IMG/VR virus record: IMGVR_UViG_3300042465_008100
Coordinates: 1-64,000 of that record
Source of the DNA: a virus
Direction: 5' to 3' (one strand)
Length of the DNA: 64,000 nt
The translations under genes and the position numbers were made by a program. A model generated the notes under the pieces. It ran no database searches, was not told the DNA's origin, and was given only the letters and a program-made list of their open reading frames with translations. How positions within the stretch are numbered: position 1 is the stretch's first letter; every line of letters begins with the position of its first letter. Below are positions 17,373 through 26,526 of this stretch, in pieces.

Positions 17373-17414
17373 GTTTTTAATTAAAGATATATTATTTATA
17401 ATATAAAGTGAAGA

Positions 17415-17852
17415 TTATTTGTATTTTTCTATAAAGTCACTGCAAATACCTATAGCTAATGATAAATCATCATTAAATATTTCTGGCATAACAGCTATTG
17501 ATTTTTGTATTGGTTGTTTACCTGGAAAAGCCCAGATATTATTTAAACTAGTTAACGTTATTGTATCATTTTCATGCCAAAAATAATTAAATTTATAATC
17601 ACATGTTTGAAAATAATTAACAGCTTCAATATTTTTACAGTGAACCCAAAGTTTGTTTATTCTATCAACAAACCATTTAAAATCAACACCGTATTGTGGT
17701 TCGTCATGACCTAAAAATAATAAACCATCTTTGTACCAAACATCTATTTCAACATCATATCCTTTAGATATTGCTAAATCAATATACATTGGCTCATTTT
17801 CATAAGATTCAAATCGACCATTTATATTTCCTCTATGTGCTATTAATATCAT
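17415..17852 (-). CDS. GDPD-like phosphodiesterase, compact form
   Basis: A 145-residue protein, much shorter than the usual 240-300 residues of glycerophosphodiester phosphodiesterases. The catalytic elements are present: HRGN (His6-Arg7), VEIDVW (the Glu/Asp metal ligands) and GHDEP (second catalytic His). The C-terminal half keeps a shortened barrel (LWVHCKNIEAVNYF). This compact HRGN family is found in polysaccharide clusters and might hydrolyse or transfer a glycerol-phosphate or similar diester during glycan decoration. It overlaps the SGNH gene by 4 nt. Confidence 0.65.
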   Translation of the reverse strand: MILIAHRGNINGRFESYENEPMYIDLAISKGYDVEIDVWYKDGLLFLGHDEPQYGVDFKWFVDRINKLWVHCKNIEAVNYFQTCDYKFNYFWHENDTITLTSLNNIWAFPGKQPIQKSIAVMPEIFNDDLSLAIGICSDFIEKYK

Positions 17853-18493
17853 ATTAAATTTTTATCTGAAAAAGATTCTATGATAAGTGGCATTGATGTT
17901 TGGCTTAGGTGCATATGTGAACCTTCCCAGTTATCTAAATATTCTGGCTTTGTTAATTTATTTTCGTCTATCATTTTATAAAAAATTGTAACAAAATGTA
18001 TATCGTTTTTATTACATAATTCTTCTAAATAACGATTAAATTCTTCAGTTACTAAATTTCTTTCTAGACAGGTACCAAATGATGGTCCACCAGTATATTT
18101 TTTAGATTCATGCCATGAAGCTATTGGTCCCCACGCAATTACATTTACACCTTTGTTTTTATATTCTAATAATACGGAAAAATATCTATCAACACATTCT
18201 TTAACTATTTCCTCTTTTGGTCTATTTTGAACTTCCATTTGTTTAATCAAATGGGCTCTAATATCTACTTCACCAAAACAAAATAAAACTAAATCATTTA
18301 AAACATCAACATTAAAATTTATTATTTCATCAATAATATATTTTTTATTTTCTAATTGATAAGCGGTTGCTGGGCCAATTCTATAGCTTTTAAAAAATGG
18401 TGTTTTATCGTCAGACCTTTGGGGCCAAATTGGTTGCATTTCTTCTTTGCCGCTAAAAACAGCTGAGTGGCTATCACCTATACAATGTATCAT
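17849..18493 (-). CDS. SGNH/GDSL-type hydrolase
   Basis: A 214-residue protein. Block I is IGDSHS (nucleophile Ser in GDSH form), a block III-like CFGEVDIRAH carries the oxyanion region, and the C-terminal GSHMHLS supplies the catalytic His. These features fit the SGNH family of O-acetyl or other esterases. In a sugar-transfer cluster it would remove or move acyl groups on the glycan. It overlaps both neighbours (4 nt and 20 nt). Confidence 0.6.
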   Translation of the reverse strand: MIHCIGDSHSAVFSGKEEMQPIWPQRSDDKTPFFKSYRIGPATAYQLENKKYIIDEIINFNVDVLNDLVLFCFGEVDIRAHLIKQMEVQNRPKEEIVKECVDRYFSVLLEYKNKGVNVIAWGPIASWHESKKYTGGPSFGTCLERNLVTEEFNRYLEELCNKNDIHFVTIFYKMIDENKLTKPEYLDNWEGSHMHLSQTSMPLIIESFSDKNLI

Positions 18494-19457
18494 ATTTTAA
18501 TATATCACTACTTAAATTGTTATAAAATTGAAATTCATCTTGTTCACCATTTTCACCACCAATACCCCATTGATTTTGATTAGCATAAACAGTATTAAAC
18601 ATAGGGTGAATACCAAAACCGTTTTTAACAAATAAAAATTTTTTATTGTTATCCCTTTTATATTTATTTAGAGCTATTTCATCGTATACATCTACGGTTG
18701 GTTGTGATAAAACATTAATCCACTCAGACGTTTTAATAAAAAATAAACTGTTGGTAAAATACGGTGAATTTATTTCAAACAGTTCAAATTTATTGTGAGA
18801 AATAAATTTATCAATATTTTTTAAAATATAATTATTAATTTCCATCTGAGCTTCATATGAAATCCTAAGTGGGTGTATTCCTTTTGTATTTGTATTTAAA
18901 CAATTTAACCCTTCATAAAATTTAATAGCATCCCATTTTGTTGAATTAATTGTAAATTTATTTAACGGTGTGTAATCAACACCCCATAAACCATTTGGCA
19001 TTTGTCTATTTAAAAAATGATTATATACTTTATTTTTAACTAACTCATCATTTATAAAATCTTCAATAAAATAATCACATGATGGTATATTATTTGACAT
19101 TACTGGTGATAATGTAAGCACATCATTTTTTTGTAATACATCAACATTTTCAATTAAAAAATCCCAAACGTGGTTATTAATAAAACAATCTTCATCTAAT
19201 TTAACTGAGTACTCGGTACTGCTTGAAATCGCTATTCTAATTTTATCCAAATAATTATGGTATGTGTTTATAACACGTATTGTATAATCAATACCTAATG
19301 TTTTACATTTATTTTCCCAATCATTTTCATGTGTCGCTAAAATGTTAAAGTTTACTTTAATTTTATTTTCTGGTTTTATTTTAGATAAAAAATAAAATGT
19401 TAAATTTGAATAGTCTAATCTGTTATGTGATAAATAATTTATTGTAATTGTTTTCAT
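18474..19457 (-). CDS. Putative GT-A glycosyltransferase
   Basis: A 327-residue protein. It starts ITINYLSHNRLDYSNLTFYFL, the first strand of a GT-A-like fold, and carries a DxD-like LDEDCFINN near residue 95. The rest (GLWGVDYTPLNKFTI, FVKNGFGIHPMF) is not recognised. Context supports a transferase: it overlaps the SGNH gene by 20 nt and the next gene by 4 nt. Substrate unknown. Confidence 0.5.
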   Translation of the reverse strand: MKTITINYLSHNRLDYSNLTFYFLSKIKPENKIKVNFNILATHENDWENKCKTLGIDYTIRVINTYHNYLDKIRIAISSSTEYSVKLDEDCFINNHVWDFLIENVDVLQKNDVLTLSPVMSNNIPSCDYFIEDFINDELVKNKVYNHFLNRQMPNGLWGVDYTPLNKFTINSTKWDAIKFYEGLNCLNTNTKGIHPLRISYEAQMEINNYILKNIDKFISHNKFELFEINSPYFTNSLFFIKTSEWINVLSQPTVDVYDEIALNKYKRDNNKKFLFVKNGFGIHPMFNTVYANQNQWGIGGENGEQDEFQFYNNLSSDILKYDTLYR

Positions 19458-20245
19458 TTCATATAATTTTCTCTAATGAATTGTTTTAATTCACAATCTT
19501 TATGGTAATTAACTCTTTTAACAGAAAAATAACCTTGATTGTGTTTTTCAACAATTTGATTTATTGTTATTACCCAATTATAATTAGGTTTATTTGATGG
19601 GTCGTAAGTCCCAAAATAAGGAGGGAATTCCCATGGCTGTTTACTTAATAAAATCATATAAGGTAAAAAAATATTCATCATATCATCATTTGGGTAATAT
19701 TCTAAACATTTATCCAAATGTTGTTTAGCCAATAGCATAACTTCTTTTGTTACAGTCATACATTCCCAATTAGCACTCATTGGTAATTTTATGTTGTATT
19801 CTAAATATAAATCTTTAGCGTCCCAACGACCATATGGTTGTTGTAAAGGAAACCCAACTATTGTTTTGTCTGAATCTTTTCCATTATATGTCGAAACCCA
19901 ATCTTCAGTATTTAAAAATTGTGCATAATTAACACCTTTTTTAAAATTAATATTGTTAATAAAATATTGATTGGCAGACACTAAACAAAAATGGTCAAAA
20001 GAATCGATTTCTTCATGACTAATATTTCTAATTAAATCAACTAACGCACCAAAAATAAAATTAGAATGATTTAATTGACCTGGCATATGTCTCATTTTAA
20101 TTTTAGAGTGGTTTAATGTAGGATGGTTAACCATAAAATCGCAATTATCGTGAAAATAAGATATGTTAGATATCATATCATCAATGTCTTCAATAGTTTG
20201 AGCTGTTGAATGCGCAAAAATTATAAACGATGTTTTAGGTTTCAT
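19454..20245 (-). CDS. Putative glycosyltransferase (core-2 branching-like)
   Basis: A 263-residue protein. It begins TSFIIFAHSTAQTIEDIDDMI and has HFCLVSANQYFI in the position of the DxD-equivalent of beta-1,6-N-acetylglucosaminyltransferase-like enzymes (they typically read LSGxDxPI), but without clear acidic residues. WGFP-like GFPLQQPYGRWDAKD and SANWECMTVTKEV follow. The assignment is weak; the operon context supports a role in glycan assembly. Confidence 0.35.
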   Translation of the reverse strand: MKPKTSFIIFAHSTAQTIEDIDDMISNISYFHDNCDFMVNHPTLNHSKIKMRHMPGQLNHSNFIFGALVDLIRNISHEEIDSFDHFCLVSANQYFINNINFKKGVNYAQFLNTEDWVSTYNGKDSDKTIVGFPLQQPYGRWDAKDLYLEYNIKLPMSANWECMTVTKEVMLLAKQHLDKCLEYYPNDDMMNIFLPYMILLSKQPWEFPPYFGTYDPSNKPNYNWVITINQIVEKHNQGYFSVKRVNYHKDCELKQFIRENYMK

Positions 20246-21552
20246 CCTTTATATGCTTTAATGGAAATTATTTTATTATTTTTAAATTTAATTATATCAA
20301 CAACATCTATTTTTTCTGTTTCGTTTATTGTTATAATTAATTGACAAGAAAATTCATTTTCTTTTTCAAAAATATTAATAACGTTAACTTTAATAGTATC
20401 AACATTATTGAAAATGTTTTGATTAGCTTTAATTACAGCTTCTTTACCATCTGCCGATATTTCCCAATCAACTAATTTTATATTTTCATCAAAAATTTTT
20501 GATAATTTTTCAATATTTTTGTTTGAAAATAATTCAAAATATGAATTTAAAATTTCTGTTTTATTGATTTCAATGTTAGAAATAAACCTATCAATTCTTT
20601 CTATTATTTTATTTTTAATTTTTACATCTATATCTGAATTTATAGATTTTTTAATTTCTATGAAATCTGGATTTGAAAAAACATAATGACCACAAATATT
20701 AATTAATTCTAATTTGTTTTCTGAAGGAATAAAATCTGAGGAAACCCATTTTACCCATCTTTTAGAATCATAACATATTTGATAAAATTTATCTATCAAT
20801 TCTTGATTATTTTTAATTTCGTCTAAAATAATTTTAGTTTCTAATTGACCAAATTCTGGTGCAACATTAATAGAATTTAAACCAGAAGTAAATTTATCTT
20901 TTAATATATAATCGTCAATATAATCACCATTATGTTCTTTTGAAATTAACCCATGTTTTTTAACTACGTCTAACATTTTGATTAATCTACTATTATCATA
21001 TTTACCTATGTTTTTATTACCTTTTAACGCAGTTCCAGATTGTATAACTACGTACATTACTTTATCATATATTTCTTTTGGTAGTTTAGATTTTAAATCA
21101 GTGATTAAATTATCCAATTCATCTGGTGTGAATGGACGAATAGCTTCTTCAGTGCCTATTTCATAAGATAAATTCGGGTTTTCATTGTAGCCAATTGTTA
21201 TCATATCAATTGTGGCTTTTAACCCATCTTCATAAGTTTTATTTTTTTTCCAAACATCTACATGTACTACGTCAAAAAACTTACAATCTTCTTTAAATGA
21301 TTCAATACCGTCATCTTCACTATACCCTTGTGATGGACCAGCATGGTCTCTTACTAATAAAACATTTTCTGATTTTTTTTTGATGTAATTGCAGAAATCT
21401 TTAGTAGTCCAATTATTAACATAACCACCATCTATTTCTATTTGCCTTCTAGATGGTATTATACCTAATTGTGTGTTTTTATTGTTTGAGTATTCTATAA
21501 TCGCATCTACAATATTTTTACTCATTGGTCCTATAAATAATTTTGCTTTCAT
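20242..21552 (-). CDS. Class II aldolase-like TIM barrel fused to NTF2/SnoaL-like domain
   Basis: A 436-residue protein. Residues 1-~320 resemble the GatZ/KbaZ branch of class II sugar-phosphate aldolases: LGIIPSRRQIE, VLLVRDHAGPSQGY (DHxGP), DVVHVDVWK, MYVVIQSGTAL and NVAPEFGQLET in barrel order. Residues ~325-436 form an NTF2/SnoaL-like cone (LNSYFELFSNKNIEKLSKIF ... WEISADGKEAVIKAN). The first part probably makes or cleaves a sugar phosphate for the island; the second may bind a small ligand or act as an isomerase. The fusion is unusual. The start overlaps nothing upstream, with a late-like ATATTTAT 3 nt before the ATG. Confidence 0.5.
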   Translation of the reverse strand: MKAKLFIGPMSKNIVDAIIEYSNNKNTQLGIIPSRRQIEIDGGYVNNWTTKDFCNYIKKKSENVLLVRDHAGPSQGYSEDDGIESFKEDCKFFDVVHVDVWKKNKTYEDGLKATIDMITIGYNENPNLSYEIGTEEAIRPFTPDELDNLITDLKSKLPKEIYDKVMYVVIQSGTALKGNKNIGKYDNSRLIKMLDVVKKHGLISKEHNGDYIDDYILKDKFTSGLNSINVAPEFGQLETKIILDEIKNNQELIDKFYQICYDSKRWVKWVSSDFIPSENKLELINICGHYVFSNPDFIEIKKSINSDIDVKIKNKIIERIDRFISNIEINKTEILNSYFELFSNKNIEKLSKIFDENIKLVDWEISADGKEAVIKANQNIFNNVDTIKVNVINIFEKENEFSCQLIITINETEKIDVVDIIKFKNNKIISIKAYKG

Positions 21553-21564
21553 AGGATAAATATA

Positions 21565-23115
21565 TTACATATAAAAGTTTTTGTAAAGATTAAGGCGGCC
21601 AAAATAATATAAAAACTCACCCATTTTATAATCATGTAATGGTGCCATGTTTAACCATATAATACATGTTAGTGTTTGAACCTTTCTCAAATCAAAACCA
21701 TTATCAAAAATCCATTTATGTAATTTTTCCCTACAATTAGTTAATATATCACTTCTTAAAATATCACATTTAACACCATTTTTTGATTTATTTACTGAGA
21801 ATAAACCTTGGTGTACTATGTTGTGGTTAAATAATAAATTGTGGTTTAATTTAGCTAAATCATAATATATATCACCATTTCTTAAGTCACCACCAAAATC
21901 TTGTCTCCAGTCTAACAAAACAAAATCATTTTTGTCTTTATATATTATATTATCTAAAATATAATCACCATGGAATTGATAATAAGTGTCTGAGCATAAC
22001 CAGTTTTTATTTATTTCTTTTATCATATCCATAACTGGAGGTACAGTCATACCGTTTATGTTGATTGTTTCATCACTTATTTTGTTATCATTAAATAATT
22101 TTTCCAAACGTTCATATGTTTTATCAAAATAAAACTTTTTAGTAATTAATTTAAAATTTTCTGAACTACCATGTTTAACCCATAAATTATTTTTACTCCA
22201 CTCTAAAAAAGAATCAAAAATTGTTTCATCAACAGCTGTTGCTAATAAATCACCAACAGCATATTCATATTTATAAAAGTTATCAGTATAATCAATAAGT
22301 TTTGGTGTTAGGCCAGATAGTTCTTTACATCTTTCAACTCTATTTGAACATATTGTTTTGTTATAGAAAAATTTAATAACAAATTCATCAAATAAGAATA
22401 TTGATTCATCCACTTTATCTAATAATTCAAATTTATCATAAATTACATCTCTTGCATGTTTTAATTCAGACACATTACCTATGTCTAACCAATTATTATA
22501 TTCAATGACATCCCATTTACTATTCATTTTATTTATCGCATGGCAGTCACTTATTGTTGTATCATTGATATTATTTACATACTCGTATTCTAACGCATCC
22601 CAAAATTTTTCATAATCATTAATACCAGCCAAACCAATATATGCAAATTTAGATTCTAAATCACCCTTTTCATTTATCATCCTATTTGGTATGAAAGAAA
22701 TTGTTCTATATTGGGCATTGTTTTCTTTATATTGGCAAGCTAACCAGTTTTCAGTAGGTGGTTTTATTTCTTCAGTTATTATAGTATCGGCAGCGTGAAA
22801 AATAAAAGGACATTGTAGTTCGTTTTTAGCTTGTAACATAGAATAACCTAAACTAGAGCCATTGCCTTCAAATTTATCAACATCAATAAATGTAAAAATT
22901 CTATCTGGATAAGCTAAAGTTAAAAAATCTTTAACTTGTTTTCCAAAATAACCTATTGTTATTACAATATCAACATCTTTTGGATATTTCTCAACAATAT
23001 AAGAAATCGCTGGTTTTTTACCAATTCTAACTAAACATTTATTAGTGTATTTGGTTAAATCTCCTAATCTTGAGCCAACGCCGCTTGTTGTAATTAAAAC
23101 TTTATACTCGCCCAT
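21565..23115 (-). CDS. Nucleotidyltransferase-kinase fusion (NTP-transferase + APH/choline-kinase-like)
   Basis: A 516-residue protein. The N-terminal ~235 residues form a sugar-phosphate or choline-phosphate nucleotidyltransferase: TTSGVGSRLG with TKYTNKCLVRIGKKP (G-x-G-x-R...K signature) and FIFHAADTII carrying the metal-binding Asp. The C-terminal ~280 residues are a phosphotransferase of the aminoglycoside/choline kinase fold: FHGDYILDNII (Brenner motif HxDxxxxN) and LLDWRQDFGGD (metal Asp). The pairing suggests one polypeptide that phosphorylates and then activates the same substrate, as LicA plus LicC do in separate proteins. It overlaps the cupin gene by 14 nt. Confidence 0.75.
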   Translation of the reverse strand: MGEYKVLITTSGVGSRLGDLTKYTNKCLVRIGKKPAISYIVEKYPKDVDIVITIGYFGKQVKDFLTLAYPDRIFTFIDVDKFEGNGSSLGYSMLQAKNELQCPFIFHAADTIITEEIKPPTENWLACQYKENNAQYRTISFIPNRMINEKGDLESKFAYIGLAGINDYEKFWDALEYEYVNNINDTTISDCHAINKMNSKWDVIEYNNWLDIGNVSELKHARDVIYDKFELLDKVDESIFLFDEFVIKFFYNKTICSNRVERCKELSGLTPKLIDYTDNFYKYEYAVGDLLATAVDETIFDSFLEWSKNNLWVKHGSSENFKLITKKFYFDKTYERLEKLFNDNKISDETININGMTVPPVMDMIKEINKNWLCSDTYYQFHGDYILDNIIYKDKNDFVLLDWRQDFGGDLRNGDIYYDLAKLNHNLLFNHNIVHQGLFSVNKSKNGVKCDILRSDILTNCREKLHKWIFDNGFDLRKVQTLTCIIWLNMAPLHDYKMGEFLYYFGRLNLYKNFYM

Positions 23116-23455
23116 ATTTGTCTTCTAATCTTATAACGTCATCTAAAAAATTAGTAGAACTTTCTAAGTATAAACTATCAACTATTGCCGACATTCTGTG
23201 AACAACAAATGGTTCAATTGTGTAAAATTCACCTTCGTTTAATGTCATTTCGGTTAAATTATCTTTGTCTGGCCCTATTTCAAATTTAATTTGTCCTTTT
23301 AAAACATAAAAAGATTCATGTTTTTTTTCATGATATTGCAAACTACAACTATTACCAGCAGTCATAAACAACTCTTTAACTACATAATTTTCGTTAACTT
23401 CAATCCATTTTTCCCAACCCCATGGTTTATCTATTTTAGTAATTTTTTTTTCCAT
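23102..23455 (-). CDS. Cupin, mannose-6-phosphate isomerase-like
   Basis: A 117-residue protein from MEKKITKIDK (an ATG four codons upstream is also possible). The motifs are KPWGWEKW, then the cupin metal box SLQYHEKKHESFYVLKG (H-x-H-like and E) and IEPFVVHRMSAI (second His). LESST and DDVIRLEDKYGR complete the C-terminal signature of type II phosphomannose isomerase/ManC-like cupins. It probably isomerises a ketose/aldose phosphate for the nucleotidyltransferase encoded next to it, but stand-alone cupins of this type may be non-catalytic. Confidence 0.65.
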   Translation of the reverse strand: MEKKITKIDKPWGWEKWIEVNENYVVKELFMTAGNSCSLQYHEKKHESFYVLKGQIKFEIGPDKDNLTEMTLNEGEFYTIEPFVVHRMSAIVDSLYLESSTNFLDDVIRLEDKYGRV

Positions 23456-23456
23456 A

Positions 23457-23819
23457 TTATAAATCATTTATTGTTCCTATACCTTCATTTCTTTTAAGGT
23501 TTATCGCTATCGCTGTATCGTGTTCTTTATCTTTTTTTCTGTCATTAATAACAACTCTTATACCACCACCTAAGCCCATAATTAATTGGTCATAAAAAAT
23601 CCCTAATTCAGCTAATTGTTTAACTGTTATGTCTCTAACACCTTCACGCCTTCCAGTTGTTAAAATAATGTTATAACCTTTTCTATCCCATTCAGCTAAT
23701 TTTGTTAGCGTACCGTCTAATAGTTTAGGTGTTTTAGTAAATTGTTCTACTATTTTTTCAGAATGTTCTATTAATGTTCCATCAATATCTAAAAAAATTG
23801 TTTTTGGTCTATTATCCAT
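23457..23819 (-). CDS. HAD-superfamily phosphatase (capsule type)
   Basis: A 120-residue minimal HAD enzyme. Motif I is FLDIDGTLIE (nucleophile Asp and acid/base Asp), motif II is ILTTGRRE, motif III Lys is around RKKDKEH, and VVINDRK holds the C-terminal Asp of motif IV. It has no cap domain. Such small HADs in polysaccharide clusters dephosphorylate sugar phosphates. It is adjacent to the cupin (1-2 nt gap). Confidence 0.75.
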   Translation of the reverse strand: MDNRPKTIFLDIDGTLIEHSEKIVEQFTKTPKLLDGTLTKLAEWDRKGYNIILTTGRREGVRDITVKQLAELGIFYDQLIMGLGGGIRVVINDRKKDKEHDTAIAINLKRNEGIGTINDL

Positions 23820-23843
23820 TTTTTATTTATTATTTTAAATTAT

Positions 23844-24536
23844 CTATAATCTATTACTATCTACGTGAGACGCGTAAAATTTCTCAACTGGATATTGCCA
23901 ATCAGTTTTATGTGGCGGTAATCCAGATTTACCATTTGGGCTATGTACCTCAAAGACATCTCCGAATAATGAACATTCTATCAGGTTAAAACCTTGGTCT
24001 TCTATAAAGAACCCATAACAACCTTCGCAGTAACCAGTTTCTTGTTTACTATTTGGTAATAATTTGTCAACACCCATTTTTAGCATTTTTTCCATGATTT
24101 CATTTTGACAAAAAAATATTGGCCCAAAACAACCTAAACCATCATACTTATAGTTATATTCTGTCTCATTGTTTATTCTTTTGCCCCATGTGTTAAAATT
24201 ACCACCATTCCTATTGAAGTGCATGAGTATTGTTATTTTTTTTTCTTTTAAATAATCTAAATTATCTTTTACTCTCATAGAATCATGCATAAAAAAATAA
24301 AAATCTTCTTTTGGGAATTTTTTAAAGGCATGCCAATAAGCACCAACCATCCAATTTTTGTTTTTAACATCTTCAACAATAACATCATATTCTTTTATTA
24401 TCTCAAAATAAGACTTGTCATCGGAGTCACTATCAACAACAACAATTTTTTCTTCTGGGTGAAATTTTCTAATATCTTTTATCAATTGTATGATAAAAGG
24501 AAAAGTAGGGTTATATTTACACGGAATTACAAACAT
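23844..24536 (-). CDS. Putative glycosyltransferase (GT-A-like)
   Basis: A 230-residue protein. It starts with a first strand (MFVIPCKYNPTFPFIIQLI) and KIVVVDSDSDDKSYF, which resemble the nucleotide-binding half of a GT-A fold. FYFFMHDSMRV follows in the DxD position (HDS). The C-terminal half has an unusual GCFGPIFFCQNEIM and an acidic GYCEGCYGFFIEDQG. The family assignment is by analogy only; substrate unknown. It overlaps the FkbM methyltransferase gene by 1 nt. Confidence 0.45.
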   Translation of the reverse strand: MFVIPCKYNPTFPFIIQLIKDIRKFHPEEKIVVVDSDSDDKSYFEIIKEYDVIVEDVKNKNWMVGAYWHAFKKFPKEDFYFFMHDSMRVKDNLDYLKEKKITILMHFNRNGGNFNTWGKRINNETEYNYKYDGLGCFGPIFFCQNEIMEKMLKMGVDKLLPNSKQETGYCEGCYGFFIEDQGFNLIECSLFGDVFEVHSPNGKSGLPPHKTDWQYPVEKFYASHVDSNRL

Positions 24537-25237
24537 TATATCTTTTTTAAAAACATAAAATCACCTTCATAACTATCATGATGCGTTTCTGAAACTAACT
24601 CAAAATTATATTCGTTTAAATATTCAATAACTTCATTTTTATGCGACGCACCTTTATAATAAGGTATCATAGAGCATTCAACATAAATAACCTTAACATC
24701 ATTTAAGATATCACCCATACCTTTAAAAATATTTAATTCACTACCTTGAACATCCATCCATAAAACGTGCACGTTATTTATATTATTTTCAACACAAAAT
24801 TCGTCTAATCTAATAACATCAACAGTAGTTTTTGAAATATTAGGCCCAGTTTTATGTATAATACTTGGTTCTAATAATGATGAACCACCCATATTATCAT
24901 ATGTGATATAAAAATCTGATTTACCTTTAAAATCAGATGCAGCAAGATTATGCACTTTAATATTATCAATACCTTCAGTACTAATTAAAACATTATTGTA
25001 CGATTCTGGGTTTGGTTCAAAAGTATGTACATTACAATTAATTAATTTTTCAGTAAATTTAACACTTTCAATACCATTTAGTGAACCAATATCTAAAATA
25101 GTTTTTATTTCTTGCAAATCAAATCTTTCACCAATTTTATTTAAAAACCAATCAACTAAATCATCTATTGCTGTTTGCATTACATTTGGGTAACCTTCTG
25201 GGAAATGTCTGTCTTTTATATGGTTAAATGTTCTCAT
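24536..25237 (-). CDS. FkbM-family methyltransferase
   Basis: A 233-residue class I SAM-dependent methyltransferase. I chose MRTFNHIKD, which follows an A/T-rich leader and gives a 14-nt overlap like other genes here; an ATG 14 codons upstream would overlap the next gene by 56 nt. Motif I is ILDIGSLNGIESVKF, motif II VHTFEPNPESY, then AASDFKG, and the FkbM hallmark TVDVIRLDEFC followed by LWMDVQGSELNIFKG. It probably O-methylates a sugar hydroxyl of the glycan. Confidence 0.8.
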   Translation of the reverse strand: MRTFNHIKDRHFPEGYPNVMQTAIDDLVDWFLNKIGERFDLQEIKTILDIGSLNGIESVKFTEKLINCNVHTFEPNPESYNNVLISTEGIDNIKVHNLAASDFKGKSDFYITYDNMGGSSLLEPSIIHKTGPNISKTTVDVIRLDEFCVENNINNVHVLWMDVQGSELNIFKGMGDILNDVKVIYVECSMIPYYKGASHKNEVIEYLNEYNFELVSETHHDSYEGDFMFLKKI

Positions 25238-25892
25238 TAATATATTTATTTTTTTCGTATCTATGTAAGTGTCTTTCATAGACGTTTATATTTGAATTAT
25301 GCGCTGATTTATTGTTACCATCTACCATCATTAACCAAAATTCAGCATTGTGTCTAACAGTTAATATAGCTTTAGAGTTAGGTTTAGATATGTCATCAAT
25401 TGACGGTAATTTCTTAATATGGTTAGAGTTAGACCACCAAAAATTACCAGAATAATGTTTTGTTGGTTCTGTTACTAAGTCAACACCATATGTATCATAA
25501 AATTCTAGTTGTTTGATGGCTTGTTCGTGTTGTTCAACATTAAAATATAACATATATTTACGCCAATCATTTATACATTCATTATTAGGTGATGTAACAC
25601 CTTTTGTGTGAATATACAAAATCTTATCATTACTCATAGTTTTTTTAGAATAGTTTTCAATTTGTTTTAAAGTGTAAAACTCACCAAAATTAACGTCTGA
25701 AATTTTATTAGTTTTAATGTTAAAGTTTTTAGGGATTGTTAATTCACCATCACCAACTACACACACATTTATTAAATCAGCCAAATTAATTAAATTAGAT
25801 TTATTTAACGAATCGAATATTTCATTAACTACTTGTTGGTAATTACCAATGGTTGCTACATGAATATACACTATTATCTTATCCTTTAACAT
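25224..25892 (-). CDS. Putative glycosyltransferase, 222 aa
   Basis: I place the start at MLKDKIIVYIHVATIGN; earlier in-frame ATGs would extend into the upstream methyltransferase by 70 nt. The fold begins with a beta strand and HVATIGNYQQVVNEIF. DKILYIHTKGVTSPN and GVDLVTEPTKHYSGNFWWSNSNHI resemble the GT family that acts on surface glycans (an HTKG motif followed by GNFWW), which is common in phage and capsule clusters. Substrate unknown. Overlaps its neighbours by 14 nt on both sides. Confidence 0.5.
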   Translation of the reverse strand: MLKDKIIVYIHVATIGNYQQVVNEIFDSLNKSNLINLADLINVCVVGDGELTIPKNFNIKTNKISDVNFGEFYTLKQIENYSKKTMSNDKILYIHTKGVTSPNNECINDWRKYMLYFNVEQHEQAIKQLEFYDTYGVDLVTEPTKHYSGNFWWSNSNHIKKLPSIDDISKPNSKAILTVRHNAEFWLMMVDGNNKSAHNSNINVYERHLHRYEKNKYINENI

Positions 25893-26523
25893 AACGATAA
25901 ACAGAAATACCTTTTTTGTAAATAGTTTGACTAATAAAATCTTTTTCATGTGTTAACTCTTTAATTAAACCATTTTTTAATTTTCTATCAAATTCATCAG
26001 AACCAACATTAATAACTGTGTCATGATAAATAACATATGCATTATCATCTAAAAAGGGTAAAACTAATTCAGTATCTAATTTAATACCTTCTTCAGTGTG
26101 GTCCCCATCAATAAAAACCATTTGAAACTTAATATTTAACCCTTCTAACCATTTCCTAGCCTCTTCTGAATGGCTATCACCAAAAAAACTTTTTAATTCA
26201 CCAGAGTTTTTTAAATTGGTAAAATTGTTATCTCTAGCGTTTGGGTTACCTTCATAGTTAATCGATGGGTGTACGTCTAAATCCATAATGTACACATCTT
26301 TAATTTTTAAAAAATCAGTAAAAATTCTAGTGTTGCCACCAGCGGCCACACCTATTTCTAAAAAATTATTAATTGGTGTTTCTTGATACTTCGTTAAGAA
26401 ATCTGTAATTTCTTCAGGACATTGTTGTAATTCGTACCCACCTTTAAAACGGCCACCAAATACTTCTGTACTATCTGAACCAGCGTTTAATACGAATTCT
26501 AAAATTTCTTCTTCTGTTTTCAT
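25879..26523 (-). CDS. SAM-dependent methyltransferase or CmcI/TylF-like enzyme
   Basis: A 214-residue protein. Motif I is FLEIGVAAGGNTRIF, MDLDVHP follows, then FFGDSHSEEA, and the metal-binding FIDGDHTEEGIKLDTELVLPFL is typical of TylF/CmcI-like sugar O-methyltransferases. YVIYHDT is the conserved Tyr-His-Asp block. It probably methylates a glycan hydroxyl. A 3-nt gap separates it from the cupin gene. Confidence 0.7.
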   Translation of the reverse strand: MKTEEEILEFVLNAGSDSTEVFGGRFKGGYELQQCPEEITDFLTKYQETPINNFLEIGVAAGGNTRIFTDFLKIKDVYIMDLDVHPSINYEGNPNARDNNFTNLKNSGELKSFFGDSHSEEARKWLEGLNIKFQMVFIDGDHTEEGIKLDTELVLPFLDDNAYVIYHDTVINVGSDEFDRKLKNGLIKELTHEKDFISQTIYKKGISVYRYVKG

Positions 26524-26526
26524 AAT

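Noticed and set aside
17393-17400. Exact T4 late sequence TATAAATA 20 nt before gmd (minus strand)
   Set aside because: The sequence is isolated, lacks the A-rich flank of the eight aligned motifs, and AT-rich gaps produce such matches by chance.
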